This document shows, piece by piece, positions 52,097 to 59,676 of a DNA stretch of 64,000 nucleotides. The first letter of the stretch is position 1. Every line of letters starts with the position of its first letter. Source of the stretch: Chryseobacterium sp. KACC 21268 (GTDB lineage Bacteria > Bacteroidota > Bacteroidia > Flavobacteriales > Weeksellaceae); assembly GCA_028736075.1 (NCBI GenBank), contig CP117875.1, positions 3,596,001-3,660,000 of the forward strand. Reading direction: 5' to 3'. Under the pieces are notes generated by a model. It had not been told where the DNA came from and ran no database searches. It was given only the letters and a program-made list of their open reading frames with translations. A program made the translations under genes and the position numbers.

Positions 52097-53182
52097 ATGA
52101 AAAATCTTGCACTCTTACTTTTATTGATGCTTTTGCCCAATTTGATTCTGGCAAATGATGGTGCTTTTTTCGCAAAAGGAAATCAACTCATTCCGATTTC
52201 CGAAACCGATATTTCGGTCAAAAAAGAAATTCTGACTTTGAAAAAAATCAAGAATCAATATATCGAAGTGACGGTTTACTACGAATTTTTCAATCCAAAA
52301 GAAGCCAAAACATTGACTGTCGGTTTCGAAGCTTTCTCTCCGCAAGGCGATGTGGAAGGCGCTCCGAAAAATGGGAAACATCCTTATATGAGCGACTTCA
52401 CGGTAGAACTTAATCAAGAAAAATTAAACTACAAGGTTGCCTACGTTTCTGACAGTTTGTACAATAACGCGGGGAAAATCAAGGCTATCGATTTTAAGAA
52501 TTTTGAAGGGAACAAAAGCGGAAACTACGTGGATTTTTTCTACGTCTATCATTTTGAAGCCCATTTCAAAAAAGGTCTGAATATCATCAAGCATACTTAC
52601 AAGTACGATGTTTCAGGCTCCATCGACTACAATTACGATTTTGAATATGCACTTTCTCCGGCGAAACGTTGGGGGAACAATCAGATCGATGATTTCACTT
52701 TGATCATAGACAATGGCGATTTTGAAACGTTCTCCATCAACAAAAGTTTTTTTAAAGATGCCAATGAATGGAAAATCGACGGCGTAGGGAAAACTGGAAA
52801 TGTAAAAGGAGCACCGAACTCATTCATAGAAAGAGATGCTTTGAAATTTCACATTCAAAAAGGAAAGGTTATTTTTAAGAAAATTAATTTTAAACCTGAT
52901 GGGGATTTGTTTGTGTATTCGGTGAATTCTATTGGCGTTCAGGATTTTGCATACTTGCCACACTCCTATTATCAATCAATAAATATTGCCGAGCCAAAAA
53001 CGGAGTTTCAAAAAAAGCTTCTGAAAAATCTTCCGTTTGCAAGACGAGGCTACACTTTCCAAAATCCCGAACTGAAAAGTTATTTCGAAGGTCTCGATTG
53101 GTATATTCCTGACCCGAAATATATTCCAAACGTGAATCACTTGACGCCAGAGGAAAAAAAGTGGTCCGAAAAATGGAAGTGA
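52097..53182 (+). CDS. Secreted DUF4424-like protein with C-terminal YARHG domain
   Basis: A 361-residue protein with a signal peptide (LILANDG, cleavage near residue 19). The N-terminal region, with NDGAFFAKGNQLIPISETD and EILTLKKIKNQYIEVTVYYE, follows DUF4424 (a beta-rich secreted domain). The last 48 residues, FARRGYTFQNPELKSYFEG and DWYIPDPKY, follow the YARHG domain, in which Tyr-Ala-Arg-His-Gly is replaced here by Phe-Ala-Arg-Arg-Gly. Both are extracytoplasmic domains of unknown function. The next gene starts 6 bases later, so they are probably co-transcribed. Confidence 0.75.
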   Translation: MKNLALLLLLMLLPNLILANDGAFFAKGNQLIPISETDISVKKEILTLKKIKNQYIEVTVYYEFFNPKEAKTLTVGFEAFSPQGDVEGAPKNGKHPYMSDFTVELNQEKLNYKVAYVSDSLYNNAGKIKAIDFKNFEGNKSGNYVDFFYVYHFEAHFKKGLNIIKHTYKYDVSGSIDYNYDFEYALSPAKRWGNNQIDDFTLIIDNGDFETFSINKSFFKDANEWKIDGVGKTGNVKGAPNSFIERDALKFHIQKGKVIFKKINFKPDGDLFVYSVNSIGVQDFAYLPHSYYQSINIAEPKTEFQKKLLKNLPFARRGYTFQNPELKSYFEGLDWYIPDPKYIPNVNHLTPEEKKWSEKWK

Positions 53183-53188
53183 TAAACT

Positions 53189-53749
53189 ATGATAAAAAGA
53201 ATCATTCTAATAGTCCTTTTGTACGCAATATTCCTCGTTGGAATCACACTGGCGATGAGTTCGATAAATGACAATTATTTGATTGCCGTTGTATTGTCAA
53301 GTTTTGTTTTTGCTTTTTTGATTGGTCGGGAAGTTTACAAAAAATACTTTGTAGGTTTCAAACCGAGCAATCAGAATATTAGTTATAATAATTCAATTCC
53401 CAAGGATTTAATTAAAATCTCAACCAAACCATTTCTATTCGGATTGGAAAAAAAATTATTGAGTGATGATGAATTCTACTTTGACAATGAAAATTTCTAC
53501 GCCGTCAACCCGGAAAATAAAACGGCAAAGTTCAATTTGAAGGACATCACAGAACTGAGCAGAACTGCACTCAATATTAATAATAGAACTATTTGGCAGG
53601 TCAAAATCAATATTGAAAACAAAGAATTAGTTTTCAAATTTGCGCACAATTACACGATTTGGAAAAAGAGTTTTCGTGACTTTTATGATAAAATCAAAGC
53701 TTTGAATCCATCGGCTGTCAAATCAAAATGGAGTCTTTGGAGAATGTAA
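53189..53749 (+). CDS. Two-helix membrane protein with PH-like domain
   Basis: A 186-residue protein with two N-terminal hydrophobic helices (about 4-24 and 30-50), a linker, and a soluble C-terminal part with LLSDDEFYFDNENFYAVNP, TAKFNLKDITELSRT and WQVKINIENKELVFKFAHN. This strand-strand-helix pattern resembles bacterial PH/GRAM-like domains attached to membrane anchors. No function is known. It starts 6 bases after the YARHG gene. A short stretch encoding KFNLKDI reappears 550 bases downstream. Confidence 0.55.
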   Translation: MIKRIILIVLLYAIFLVGITLAMSSINDNYLIAVVLSSFVFAFLIGREVYKKYFVGFKPSNQNISYNNSIPKDLIKISTKPFLFGLEKKLLSDDEFYFDNENFYAVNPENKTAKFNLKDITELSRTALNINNRTIWQVKINIENKELVFKFAHNYTIWKKSFRDFYDKIKALNPSAVKSKWSLWRM

Positions 53750-53777
53750 AAAACTTTGATCATTAAAATGATAAGAA

Positions 53778-54029
53778 TCACATCAATTTTCTGATCTTCG
53801 CCTCCTGCTTGATCTTTCCGTAGTTGAAAATGTTAGCAATGATGATCGGAATAAAGATGACAGGAACCATCGTATAAATCCCAAATCCTTTGGTAATCGT
53901 GAAATAGTTGCAACCAACAACCAGCAACACAAAAAATATCATAAAGCCTATAAACTGGTTTTTTGCATTTTTCAGAGTTTTCAGTAGCGCTTCATTTGAC
54001 AATTTCGAAAGGTTGTCTGAGTTTTTCAT
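53778..54029 (-). CDS. Small membrane protein, paralogue 1
   Basis: An 83-residue protein with two hydrophobic helices (about 26-46 and 52-70) joined by the loop ITKGFGIYT, and basic ends. It is clearly related to the gene at 54195: both have L-S-x-E-x-L, the ITxKxGFGxxT loop and similar length. Homologues in Chryseobacterium are often labelled redox-active disulfide protein 2, yet this copy has only one cysteine, so a disulfide role is not supported. Function unknown. It is convergent with the PH-like gene. Confidence 0.65.
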   Translation of the reverse strand: MKNSDNLSKLSNEALLKTLKNAKNQFIGFMIFFVLLVVGCNYFTITKGFGIYTMVPVIFIPIIIANIFNYGKIKQEAKIRKLM

Positions 54030-54147
54030 TTGGAAATATTTCAGGACATACTACAATTTGAAGTCCAACTTTGCAGCGAAGAATTTTCTTATCGATTTTG
54101 CGGGCTCTGAAAAGTTCAATTTGAAAGACATTTAATCTCAAATTAAA

Positions 54148-54172
54148 AAAGCTTCCACGATTGGGAAGCTTT
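54148..54172 (-). terminator. Terminator of the second small membrane protein gene
   Basis: A 9-bp stem (AAAGCTTCC with GGAAGCTTT) with a 7-base loop lies 23 bases after the 54195 stop, followed by T tracts on the minus strand. Confidence 0.75.
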
Positions 54173-54194
54173 CTTATATTATCAGAAACAAAAA

Positions 54195-54452
54195 TTAAAT
54201 GGGCAAATTCCTGCTTTTCATCTCTTCTTTTAACTTGGTAAAATTGGTAATATTACTCATCAAAACCGACATAAAAATGATTGGCAAAATTGTAAAAACA
54301 CCAAAACCCTTTTTAATGGTAATGAAGATCGCGGCAGCAAACAGCAAAACGAAAATAACGATAAATCCAATCAGAATACCTTTCGCCGTTTTGTAACTTT
54401 TCGTCAACACTTCATCGCTCAAATGAGCCATACTTTCCGGTTGTTTATTCAT
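54195..54452 (-). CDS. Small membrane protein, paralogue 2
   Basis: An 85-residue protein with two hydrophobic helices and the loop IKKGFGVFT, paralogous to the gene at 53778. It has no cysteine. The two lie in tandem on the same strand, separated by 165 bases that hold a terminator and a possible gene remnant. Its start lies 17 bases past the stop of the TonB-dependent receptor gene, so it may be in that transcript. Function unknown. Confidence 0.65.
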   Translation of the reverse strand: MNKQPESMAHLSDEVLTKSYKTAKGILIGFIVIFVLLFAAAIFITIKKGFGVFTILPIIFMSVLMSNITNFTKLKEEMKSRNLPI

Positions 54453-54469
54453 TTTTATAAGATTTAATA

Positions 54470-56905
54470 TTACAATTTGAATTCTAACTTCACGTTGAAG
54501 AATCTTCCTGTCAATCTAACTGGCACTGGATAATACAACTGCGGCGAAGCATTTACATCGCTGATCCATTGGTTCGCAATCGTATTGTTGATATTGAACG
54601 CGTTGAAGATCTGAACACCCAAAGTCAACTCCTTGAATTTGCCCCAGAAATTTCCGCTCGCTTTATTATCTTTCTGATCGATGAAAACTTTGGTCAAACC
54701 AATGTCCACTCTTTTGTAAGCTGGCAATGTTTTCTGATAACGGTAAGCTGCCAAGTAATCAGGCAGACCAGCAGAATCAAACAAGACTGGTGTTCCCGAT
54801 GGTAATCCGCTCGCATAAGTTAATGTCAAATTCACTCGCATGCTTGGGAACTTCGGCATGTAATCCTGGTAGAACATGGAGAAACGGAAACGCTGATCCG
54901 TTGGTCTTGGGATGTAACCCATTCCTTCTATATTTTCATAAACTCTTGCGTAACTTGCAGACACCCACGAATCAATCCCTGGTACAAACTGTCCGAATAA
55001 TCGCGCATCCAAACCGTAGGCATAACCTTCGGAATTATTTTTACCGGAATATCTCACTCTTACATTGTCCATATAATATGGAATCAGATTTTCCATTTTC
55101 TTGTAATAAGCCTCTGTAGTCAGCTTGAAGTTTCTTTCTTTAACCTTGAATTCATAATCATTAGCAAGAATAATCTGATATGATTTTTGAGCCGTGATAT
55201 CGGAATTGAAAGCACCCGTCAAATCTTTAATTTCTTTGTAGAATGGCGCTTGGTAATAAACACCACCAGCCACTCTGAACAACATATCCATATCCCAGTC
55301 CGGTTTGATTGCAAACTGCGCTCTAGGGCTGAATAATGTCTCCTTGTTAAAACTCCAGTTTTGGATTCTCGCACCTCCGTTTACGAAGATTCTGTTGCTT
55401 CCCCAATAGAACTTTTTGGAAAACTGAGCGTAAGCCGAAATTCTTGTTGGATTGATATCATTCTGTCCTGCAATATAATATTTGAGATTAAGCGCGGAAG
55501 TATCAAGATTTCCTGGAATCACAAAATCTCTTGGATTGCTGTACCCGATGGAATCTACAAACTGCCATTCATTGGTGAAGTCTTTGATGGTTTCTCTTTC
55601 GTACTTCACACCAACTTCGATATCTGTATTCACATCCGGAGAAAACTTGGTTCTGAACTGAGAACCAGCAACTCTTACTAATAAGTCATTTCTCGCATGG
55701 TCAATTTGTCCACCTGCATCGTAACCAGCAACCGGGTTTCCTTCTTCATCAAAAGCTTCCAAAATATAACCGGATGCGATGGAGTAATATTCTCTTTCTC
55801 TGTTTTGATAAGCGAAATTATCCAGGGAAAAATGCCACTTTTTACTTGGTTTGAAGTTAACGCTTACTGTTCCCATCATATTTTTGTACTGGTCATCCTC
55901 CTGCCCGTTGTAGAAAACCGTCAGTTTCAAAGGTTGTAAGATACTTCCGAAATCCACTTCTTTCTGTTTCGGATACATCTGATAATCGTTCTTCGCATAA
56001 TAACCTAAGAATGATAATGACCACTTTTCATTAAACTGATAATTCAAATAAGTCTGAAGATCCATATATCTTGGGTTGAAGTCCGTATCTTCATTCAAAG
56101 TATTAAGAACGAGATTTGTATTTCTGTAACGGCCGGAGATCAATCCTGTGAACTTCTTATCCTTTGAAGCAAAACCTGTCGTCAGCCTTCCGCCGATCAA
56201 ACTTGCTTCTCCGGAAACTTCAAATTTCTCAGGTTGTCTGTAATAAATATTTAATGCGGAGGACATCTTATCACCATATCTAGGTTCAAATCCACCAGCA
56301 GAAAAATTGATTGTAGAAACCATATCAGGATTCACGATACTCATCCCTTCCTGCAAAGAGTTTCTGATTAAAAATGGACGATAAAGCTCGATATCATTGA
56401 TGTAAATTAAATTCTCATCATAGCTCCCACCTCTGACCATATATTGTGAGCTAAGCTCTGCATTGGAGTTCACGGAAGGTAAACTTTTCAAAAGTCCTTC
56501 CACACCACCAGCCAAAGACGCTACTTCTCGCGCTTCTTTTGCAGAAATCTCTACAGACGTAAGATCATTGGTTTTGAACATTGGCCTTTTCTGAAAAACA
56601 ACTTCCTGAATTTCATTCTCCTTTAATGCCGATAAAAACAGGACATTCACATTCTGAGTTTTCGGAGATGTTTTAATGACTTTGGAAAAACCTTTGAAGT
56701 TTTCTTTCTGAACCGACAATGTTTGTTCGGAATCCGAAAGCGGCACTTTTACAAATCCATTTGCATCAGTCTGATACGTTTGATTGTTGTAAGTCACGCT
56801 GGCTTCGGAAACTGTTTTTCCGTCTTCATCAAGAACTTTGAGGTTAATTTGAGAAAATGCCAGAACAGGCAGGAAGAAAAGAATTAAGAGAATATAGTTT
56901 TTCAA
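54470..56905 (-). CDS. TonB-dependent receptor with CarboxypepD-like domain
   Basis: An 811-residue outer-membrane receptor. The signal peptide (LAFSQ, residue 19) is followed by a CarboxypepD regulatory-like domain (about 20-95) and a plug (about 120-230) with LLKSLPSVNSNAELSSQ (137-154) and MVRGGSYDENLIYINDIEL, then a 22-stranded barrel ending in FFNVKLEFKL. It takes up a ligand using TonB/ExbB/ExbD energy. No SusD partner lies nearby, so a glycan substrate is not supported. The start is TTG at 56905; no upstream in-frame ATG is seen, and the signal peptide is complete from there. Confidence 0.88.
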   Translation of the reverse strand: MKNYILLILFFLPVLAFSQINLKVLDEDGKTVSEASVTYNNQTYQTDANGFVKVPLSDSEQTLSVQKENFKGFSKVIKTSPKTQNVNVLFLSALKENEIQEVVFQKRPMFKTNDLTSVEISAKEAREVASLAGGVEGLLKSLPSVNSNAELSSQYMVRGGSYDENLIYINDIELYRPFLIRNSLQEGMSIVNPDMVSTINFSAGGFEPRYGDKMSSALNIYYRQPEKFEVSGEASLIGGRLTTGFASKDKKFTGLISGRYRNTNLVLNTLNEDTDFNPRYMDLQTYLNYQFNEKWSLSFLGYYAKNDYQMYPKQKEVDFGSILQPLKLTVFYNGQEDDQYKNMMGTVSVNFKPSKKWHFSLDNFAYQNREREYYSIASGYILEAFDEEGNPVAGYDAGGQIDHARNDLLVRVAGSQFRTKFSPDVNTDIEVGVKYERETIKDFTNEWQFVDSIGYSNPRDFVIPGNLDTSALNLKYYIAGQNDINPTRISAYAQFSKKFYWGSNRIFVNGGARIQNWSFNKETLFSPRAQFAIKPDWDMDMLFRVAGGVYYQAPFYKEIKDLTGAFNSDITAQKSYQIILANDYEFKVKERNFKLTTEAYYKKMENLIPYYMDNVRVRYSGKNNSEGYAYGLDARLFGQFVPGIDSWVSASYARVYENIEGMGYIPRPTDQRFRFSMFYQDYMPKFPSMRVNLTLTYASGLPSGTPVLFDSAGLPDYLAAYRYQKTLPAYKRVDIGLTKVFIDQKDNKASGNFWGKFKELTLGVQIFNAFNINNTIANQWISDVNASPQLYYPVPVRLTGRFFNVKLEFKL

Positions 56906-57098
56906 AGTTGTAATTTTTTTTCGATTTATATTTTTGAAAATTGAGTCTTGAGAAAGGCAAAAATAACAATTAATCTACAGAACGAAAGAATATTTATAAT
57001 TGTTATGCAGAAAATTGATTAGTTTCAGAATATTCCTTTGCGAATTATGAAAAATTAAGTAATTATCTAAAATTACTCAGCGAAAACAGCAATAAAAA

Positions 57099-57120
57099 AG
57101 TCCGGAGTTACCGGACTTCA
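57099..57120 (-). terminator. Terminator of kdsA
   Basis: A perfect 8-bp stem (AAGTCCGG with CCGGACTT) with a 5-base loop is followed by T6 on the minus strand directly after the stop codon. Confidence 0.85.
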
Positions 57121-57122
57121 TT

Positions 57123-57932
57123 TTATAAAATAGCTTCTCTAATTCTTGTTAATTTTCCAAGCAAATCATCAAGCAGATCAAGCTTCAGCATATTGGCGCC
57201 ATCGGATTTTGCAATGGAAGGATCTGGATGCGTCTCGATAAACAATCCATCTGCACCAACAGCAATCCCAGCTTTTGCAATCGTTTCTATCAATTCCGGT
57301 CTTCCGCCTGTAACTCCAGAATTCTGATTTGGCTGTTGAAGTGAATGCGTCACATCCAAAATCACCGGAGAATATTCTCTCATCGTAGGGATTCCACGGA
57401 AGTCTACTACTAGATCTGAATAACCAAACGTATTTCCTCTTTCGATAATTGCGGTTTTATCATTCCCGGAATCTCTCACTTTCTGAACAGCAAATTTCAT
57501 TGCTTCCGGAGAAAGAAATTGTCCTTTTTTAAGACTTACCGCTTTTCCGGTTTCTGCTGCTGAGATCAAAAGATCAGTTTGTCTAACCAGGAACGCCGGG
57601 ATCTGCAAAACGTCCACATATTCTGCTGCCAAAGCGGCGTGAGCATTCTCGTGAATATCAGTAGTTGTAGGAACGTTGAACGTCTCTCCTACTTTTCTCA
57701 GGATCTTCAAAGCTTTCTCGTCGCCAATTCCCGTGAAAGAATCCACACGGCTTCTATTCGCTTTTCTAAATGAGCCTTTGAAGATGTAAGGAATATTATA
57801 TTTATCAGAAAGTTTCACGATATGTTCTGCGATTTGCAAAGCCATTGTTTCGTCTTCGATGGCACAAGGTCCTGCAATCAGGAAGAAGTTTTTGGAATCT
57901 TTGTGATGAATTTTATCTAGGTATTGTATCAT
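57123..57932 (-). CDS. kdsA: 3-Deoxy-8-phosphooctulonate synthase
   Basis: A 269-residue aldolase of the KDO8P synthase family. FFLIAGPCAIED (about 16-27) and KGSFRKANRS (about 52-61) are substrate loops; ERGNTFGYSDLVVDFRG and LDVTHSLQQPN are family signatures, with TDIHE near the metal site. It joins phosphoenolpyruvate to arabinose 5-phosphate, giving KDO 8-phosphate for the inner core of LPS. Normal length. Monocistronic. Confidence 0.95.
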   Translation of the reverse strand: MIQYLDKIHHKDSKNFFLIAGPCAIEDETMALQIAEHIVKLSDKYNIPYIFKGSFRKANRSRVDSFTGIGDEKALKILRKVGETFNVPTTTDIHENAHAALAAEYVDVLQIPAFLVRQTDLLISAAETGKAVSLKKGQFLSPEAMKFAVQKVRDSGNDKTAIIERGNTFGYSDLVVDFRGIPTMREYSPVILDVTHSLQQPNQNSGVTGGRPELIETIAKAGIAVGADGLFIETHPDPSIAKSDGANMLKLDLLDDLLGKLTRIREAIL

Positions 57933-57987
57933 TATTTTTGATTTTATATGGTTAATTTTAGAAAAGAAATTTCCTAAAATTTGAATA

Positions 57988-57995
57988 CAAATATA
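57988..57995 (-). promoter_or_regulatory. -7 element of kdsA promoter
   Basis: On the minus strand TATATTTG exactly matches TAnnTTTG, about 55 bases before the ATG. Confidence 0.45.
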
Positions 57996-58052
57996 CGGAT
58001 TTGAAAGGAATTATTGATGATGTTTCGAACTCCTGAAGAATCGATTCTACAA

Positions 58053-58916
58053 CTACTTCTGACCTTCTTTCAATTTATTTTCAATATCATCAATTCGCGT
58101 TTTGTATTGATCTTCTCCGATTTCGCTTTTGTAGATTTTGATCCATTTTCCGGCATTCTTCATATCATTATTATTAAAAAAAGAGATAACCTGATTCACA
58201 ATGCCTTCGCTTTTATAAAGTTTTGATTGGAAATTTTTGAAATTCTTCTGGAGATAGTCTGCTGCAGGAATTAATTTATCTTGATGCAACAATGCATAAT
58301 GCATCTCCTTGATCATTAACTCATCATGGAAATTATATTTTTCAGCTTCATTGACTGCATTTTCTGCTTTTGAAAACTGCTGAAGAGCATTGTAGGCAAA
58401 TGACAATTCAAAATAGAATTTGGCAGATCTGTAACCTTCTTTTCGCATTTCCTCCAATTTCGGCAAAGCCAAGTTTGAATATCCTGCACCATTTTGAAAA
58501 CTCAGTTTGTCCACCAAAAAATCTTTTTCAGGTTTATTAGATTTATAAAATTTTAGAAACTCCGGAGGATTTGCAAGTCCAAATTCTTTAACACGCGCTT
58601 CTGACAGCACTGCTACTTTCAGAGCCAAATTTTGCCATCTTGCAATCATATCTGTATTTTCTTGGGCAGGAACAAGTTTCAATTTTCCATCTTCAACTGT
58701 AATGGTTCCATAATATCGGTAACTGTAGCCCGCTGCAGGATCTATGTAAGCTACGCCAATCATCAGTTGTTGATCTTCTGGTTTAGGAGAAAAAATAATG
58801 TATTTGTTTTCTGCTTCGTAGAAAGGTGTTGAGAAAGAGAAATCAGCTGGTATTTTAATCTGTGCACATAATTGCAGTGAGCAAATCAGCAAAAAAGAAA
58901 ATAGAAATTGTTTCAT
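58053..58916 (-). CDS. Secreted TPR-like protein
   Basis: A 287-residue protein with a signal peptide (LQLCAQ, residue 19). After a beta-rich N-terminal part (about 20-95), residues 130-285 are helix pairs with TPR-like spacing: KFYFELSFAYNALQQFSKAE, NAVNEAEKYNFHDELMIKE and YALLHQDKLIPAADYLQKN. It probably acts as a protein-protein scaffold in the periplasm. Its start overlaps the stop of the DUF1697 gene by 4 bases (ATGA), so the two are coupled. Confidence 0.7.
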   Translation of the reverse strand: MKQFLFSFLLICSLQLCAQIKIPADFSFSTPFYEAENKYIIFSPKPEDQQLMIGVAYIDPAAGYSYRYYGTITVEDGKLKLVPAQENTDMIARWQNLALKVAVLSEARVKEFGLANPPEFLKFYKSNKPEKDFLVDKLSFQNGAGYSNLALPKLEEMRKEGYRSAKFYFELSFAYNALQQFSKAENAVNEAEKYNFHDELMIKEMHYALLHQDKLIPAADYLQKNFKNFQSKLYKSEGIVNQVISFFNNNDMKNAGKWIKIYKSEIGEDQYKTRIDDIENKLKEGQK

Positions 58917-59443
58917 ATTAGTTTTTTTATAATTTTTTCAAAAGTATTAATATTCCGGCTCGTCATTTTATCTTTTAAACTTTTCCTGCCAAGGATTTTA
59001 CCAAATGTTGAATTGAGTGTCTGACCTTTCGGGACTTGCCAATAAAAGATCTGGTTTACAATGCTTCCCTGTTCGCCTTCTTCTTTGATTGCTTTTTCGA
59101 ATTCTTCCAATAATGTCTCTTCTACTTTTTCGCTGCCGAGAAAAGCGTAATTGTGAAAATTTTCCTTCGGCGGAAATGGATCGTTTTTGAAAATATCATT
59201 GATTTCCTCTTCGTTTTTGATGAAGAGAAATGCGTCATAATTGAAATGGTCAGACATTGCCTTTTCTAAAACAGACTTCAATTCTGCCGCATCTTTATCT
59301 GATTGAAATAGGATATTACCTGAAGCCAGAACCGAGGAAACATTCTGCATTCCACTGTCTAAAAAGACTTTGCAGACATCGGCCATTTTCATATTGGTTC
59401 CTTTGACATTGACGCCACGAAGAAAAGCACAGAATTTTTTCAT
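58913..59443 (-). CDS. DUF1697 protein
   Basis: A 176-residue soluble protein with the DUF1697 opening CAFLRGVNVKGTNMKMADV, followed by VSSVLASGNILFQS, a long helical middle and the C-terminal LNSTFGKILGRKSLKD with TSRNINTFEKI. Structures of the family show a ferredoxin-like fold of unknown function. It is the first gene of a two-gene unit with the TPR-like protein and is separated from the DUF2723 gene by the type A repeat. Confidence 0.85.
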   Translation of the reverse strand: MKKFCAFLRGVNVKGTNMKMADVCKVFLDSGMQNVSSVLASGNILFQSDKDAAELKSVLEKAMSDHFNYDAFLFIKNEEEINDIFKNDPFPPKENFHNYAFLGSEKVEETLLEEFEKAIKEEGEQGSIVNQIFYWQVPKGQTLNSTFGKILGRKSLKDKMTSRNINTFEKIIKKLI

Positions 59444-59499
59444 TGTAAAAAGTAAAATGTATTAATTAAAAAAAGTATAATAATCCGGAGAATTGCTCC

Positions 59500-59616
59500 A
59501 TAGCCCCGATGGGAACGGCATCCTTTTTTGTCATTGCGTGGGAAATGTGGATCAATGTTACAAACTCGAATCGCAATGACAAAAAAGATACAGTGGACAG
59601 CGGGATTTAGCTCCTA
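59500..59616 (+). repeat. Dispersed palindromic element type A, copy 3
   Basis: The cleanest copy: AGCCCCGATGGGAACGGC, ATCCTTTTTTGTC, inner arms TGTCATTGCG and CGCAATGACA around about 32 variable bases, then AAAAAAGATACAGTGGACAG and CGGGATTTAGCTCCTA. It lies upstream of DUF1697 and downstream of the DUF2723 gene (tandem, minus strand), unlike copies 1 and 2, which lie between convergent genes. Confidence 0.85.
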
Positions 59617-59637
59617 AAAAATTTCTATAAAAGTATA

Positions 59638-59667
59638 AAATAAAAACGTCCCGAAATTTCGAGACGT
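59638..59667 (-). terminator. Terminator of the DUF2723 gene
   Basis: An inverted repeat (AAACGTC, one mismatch, then CGAAATTTCG) forms a long hairpin followed by T-rich sequence on the minus strand. Confidence 0.75.
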
Positions 59668-59676
59668 TTCCTTTTT

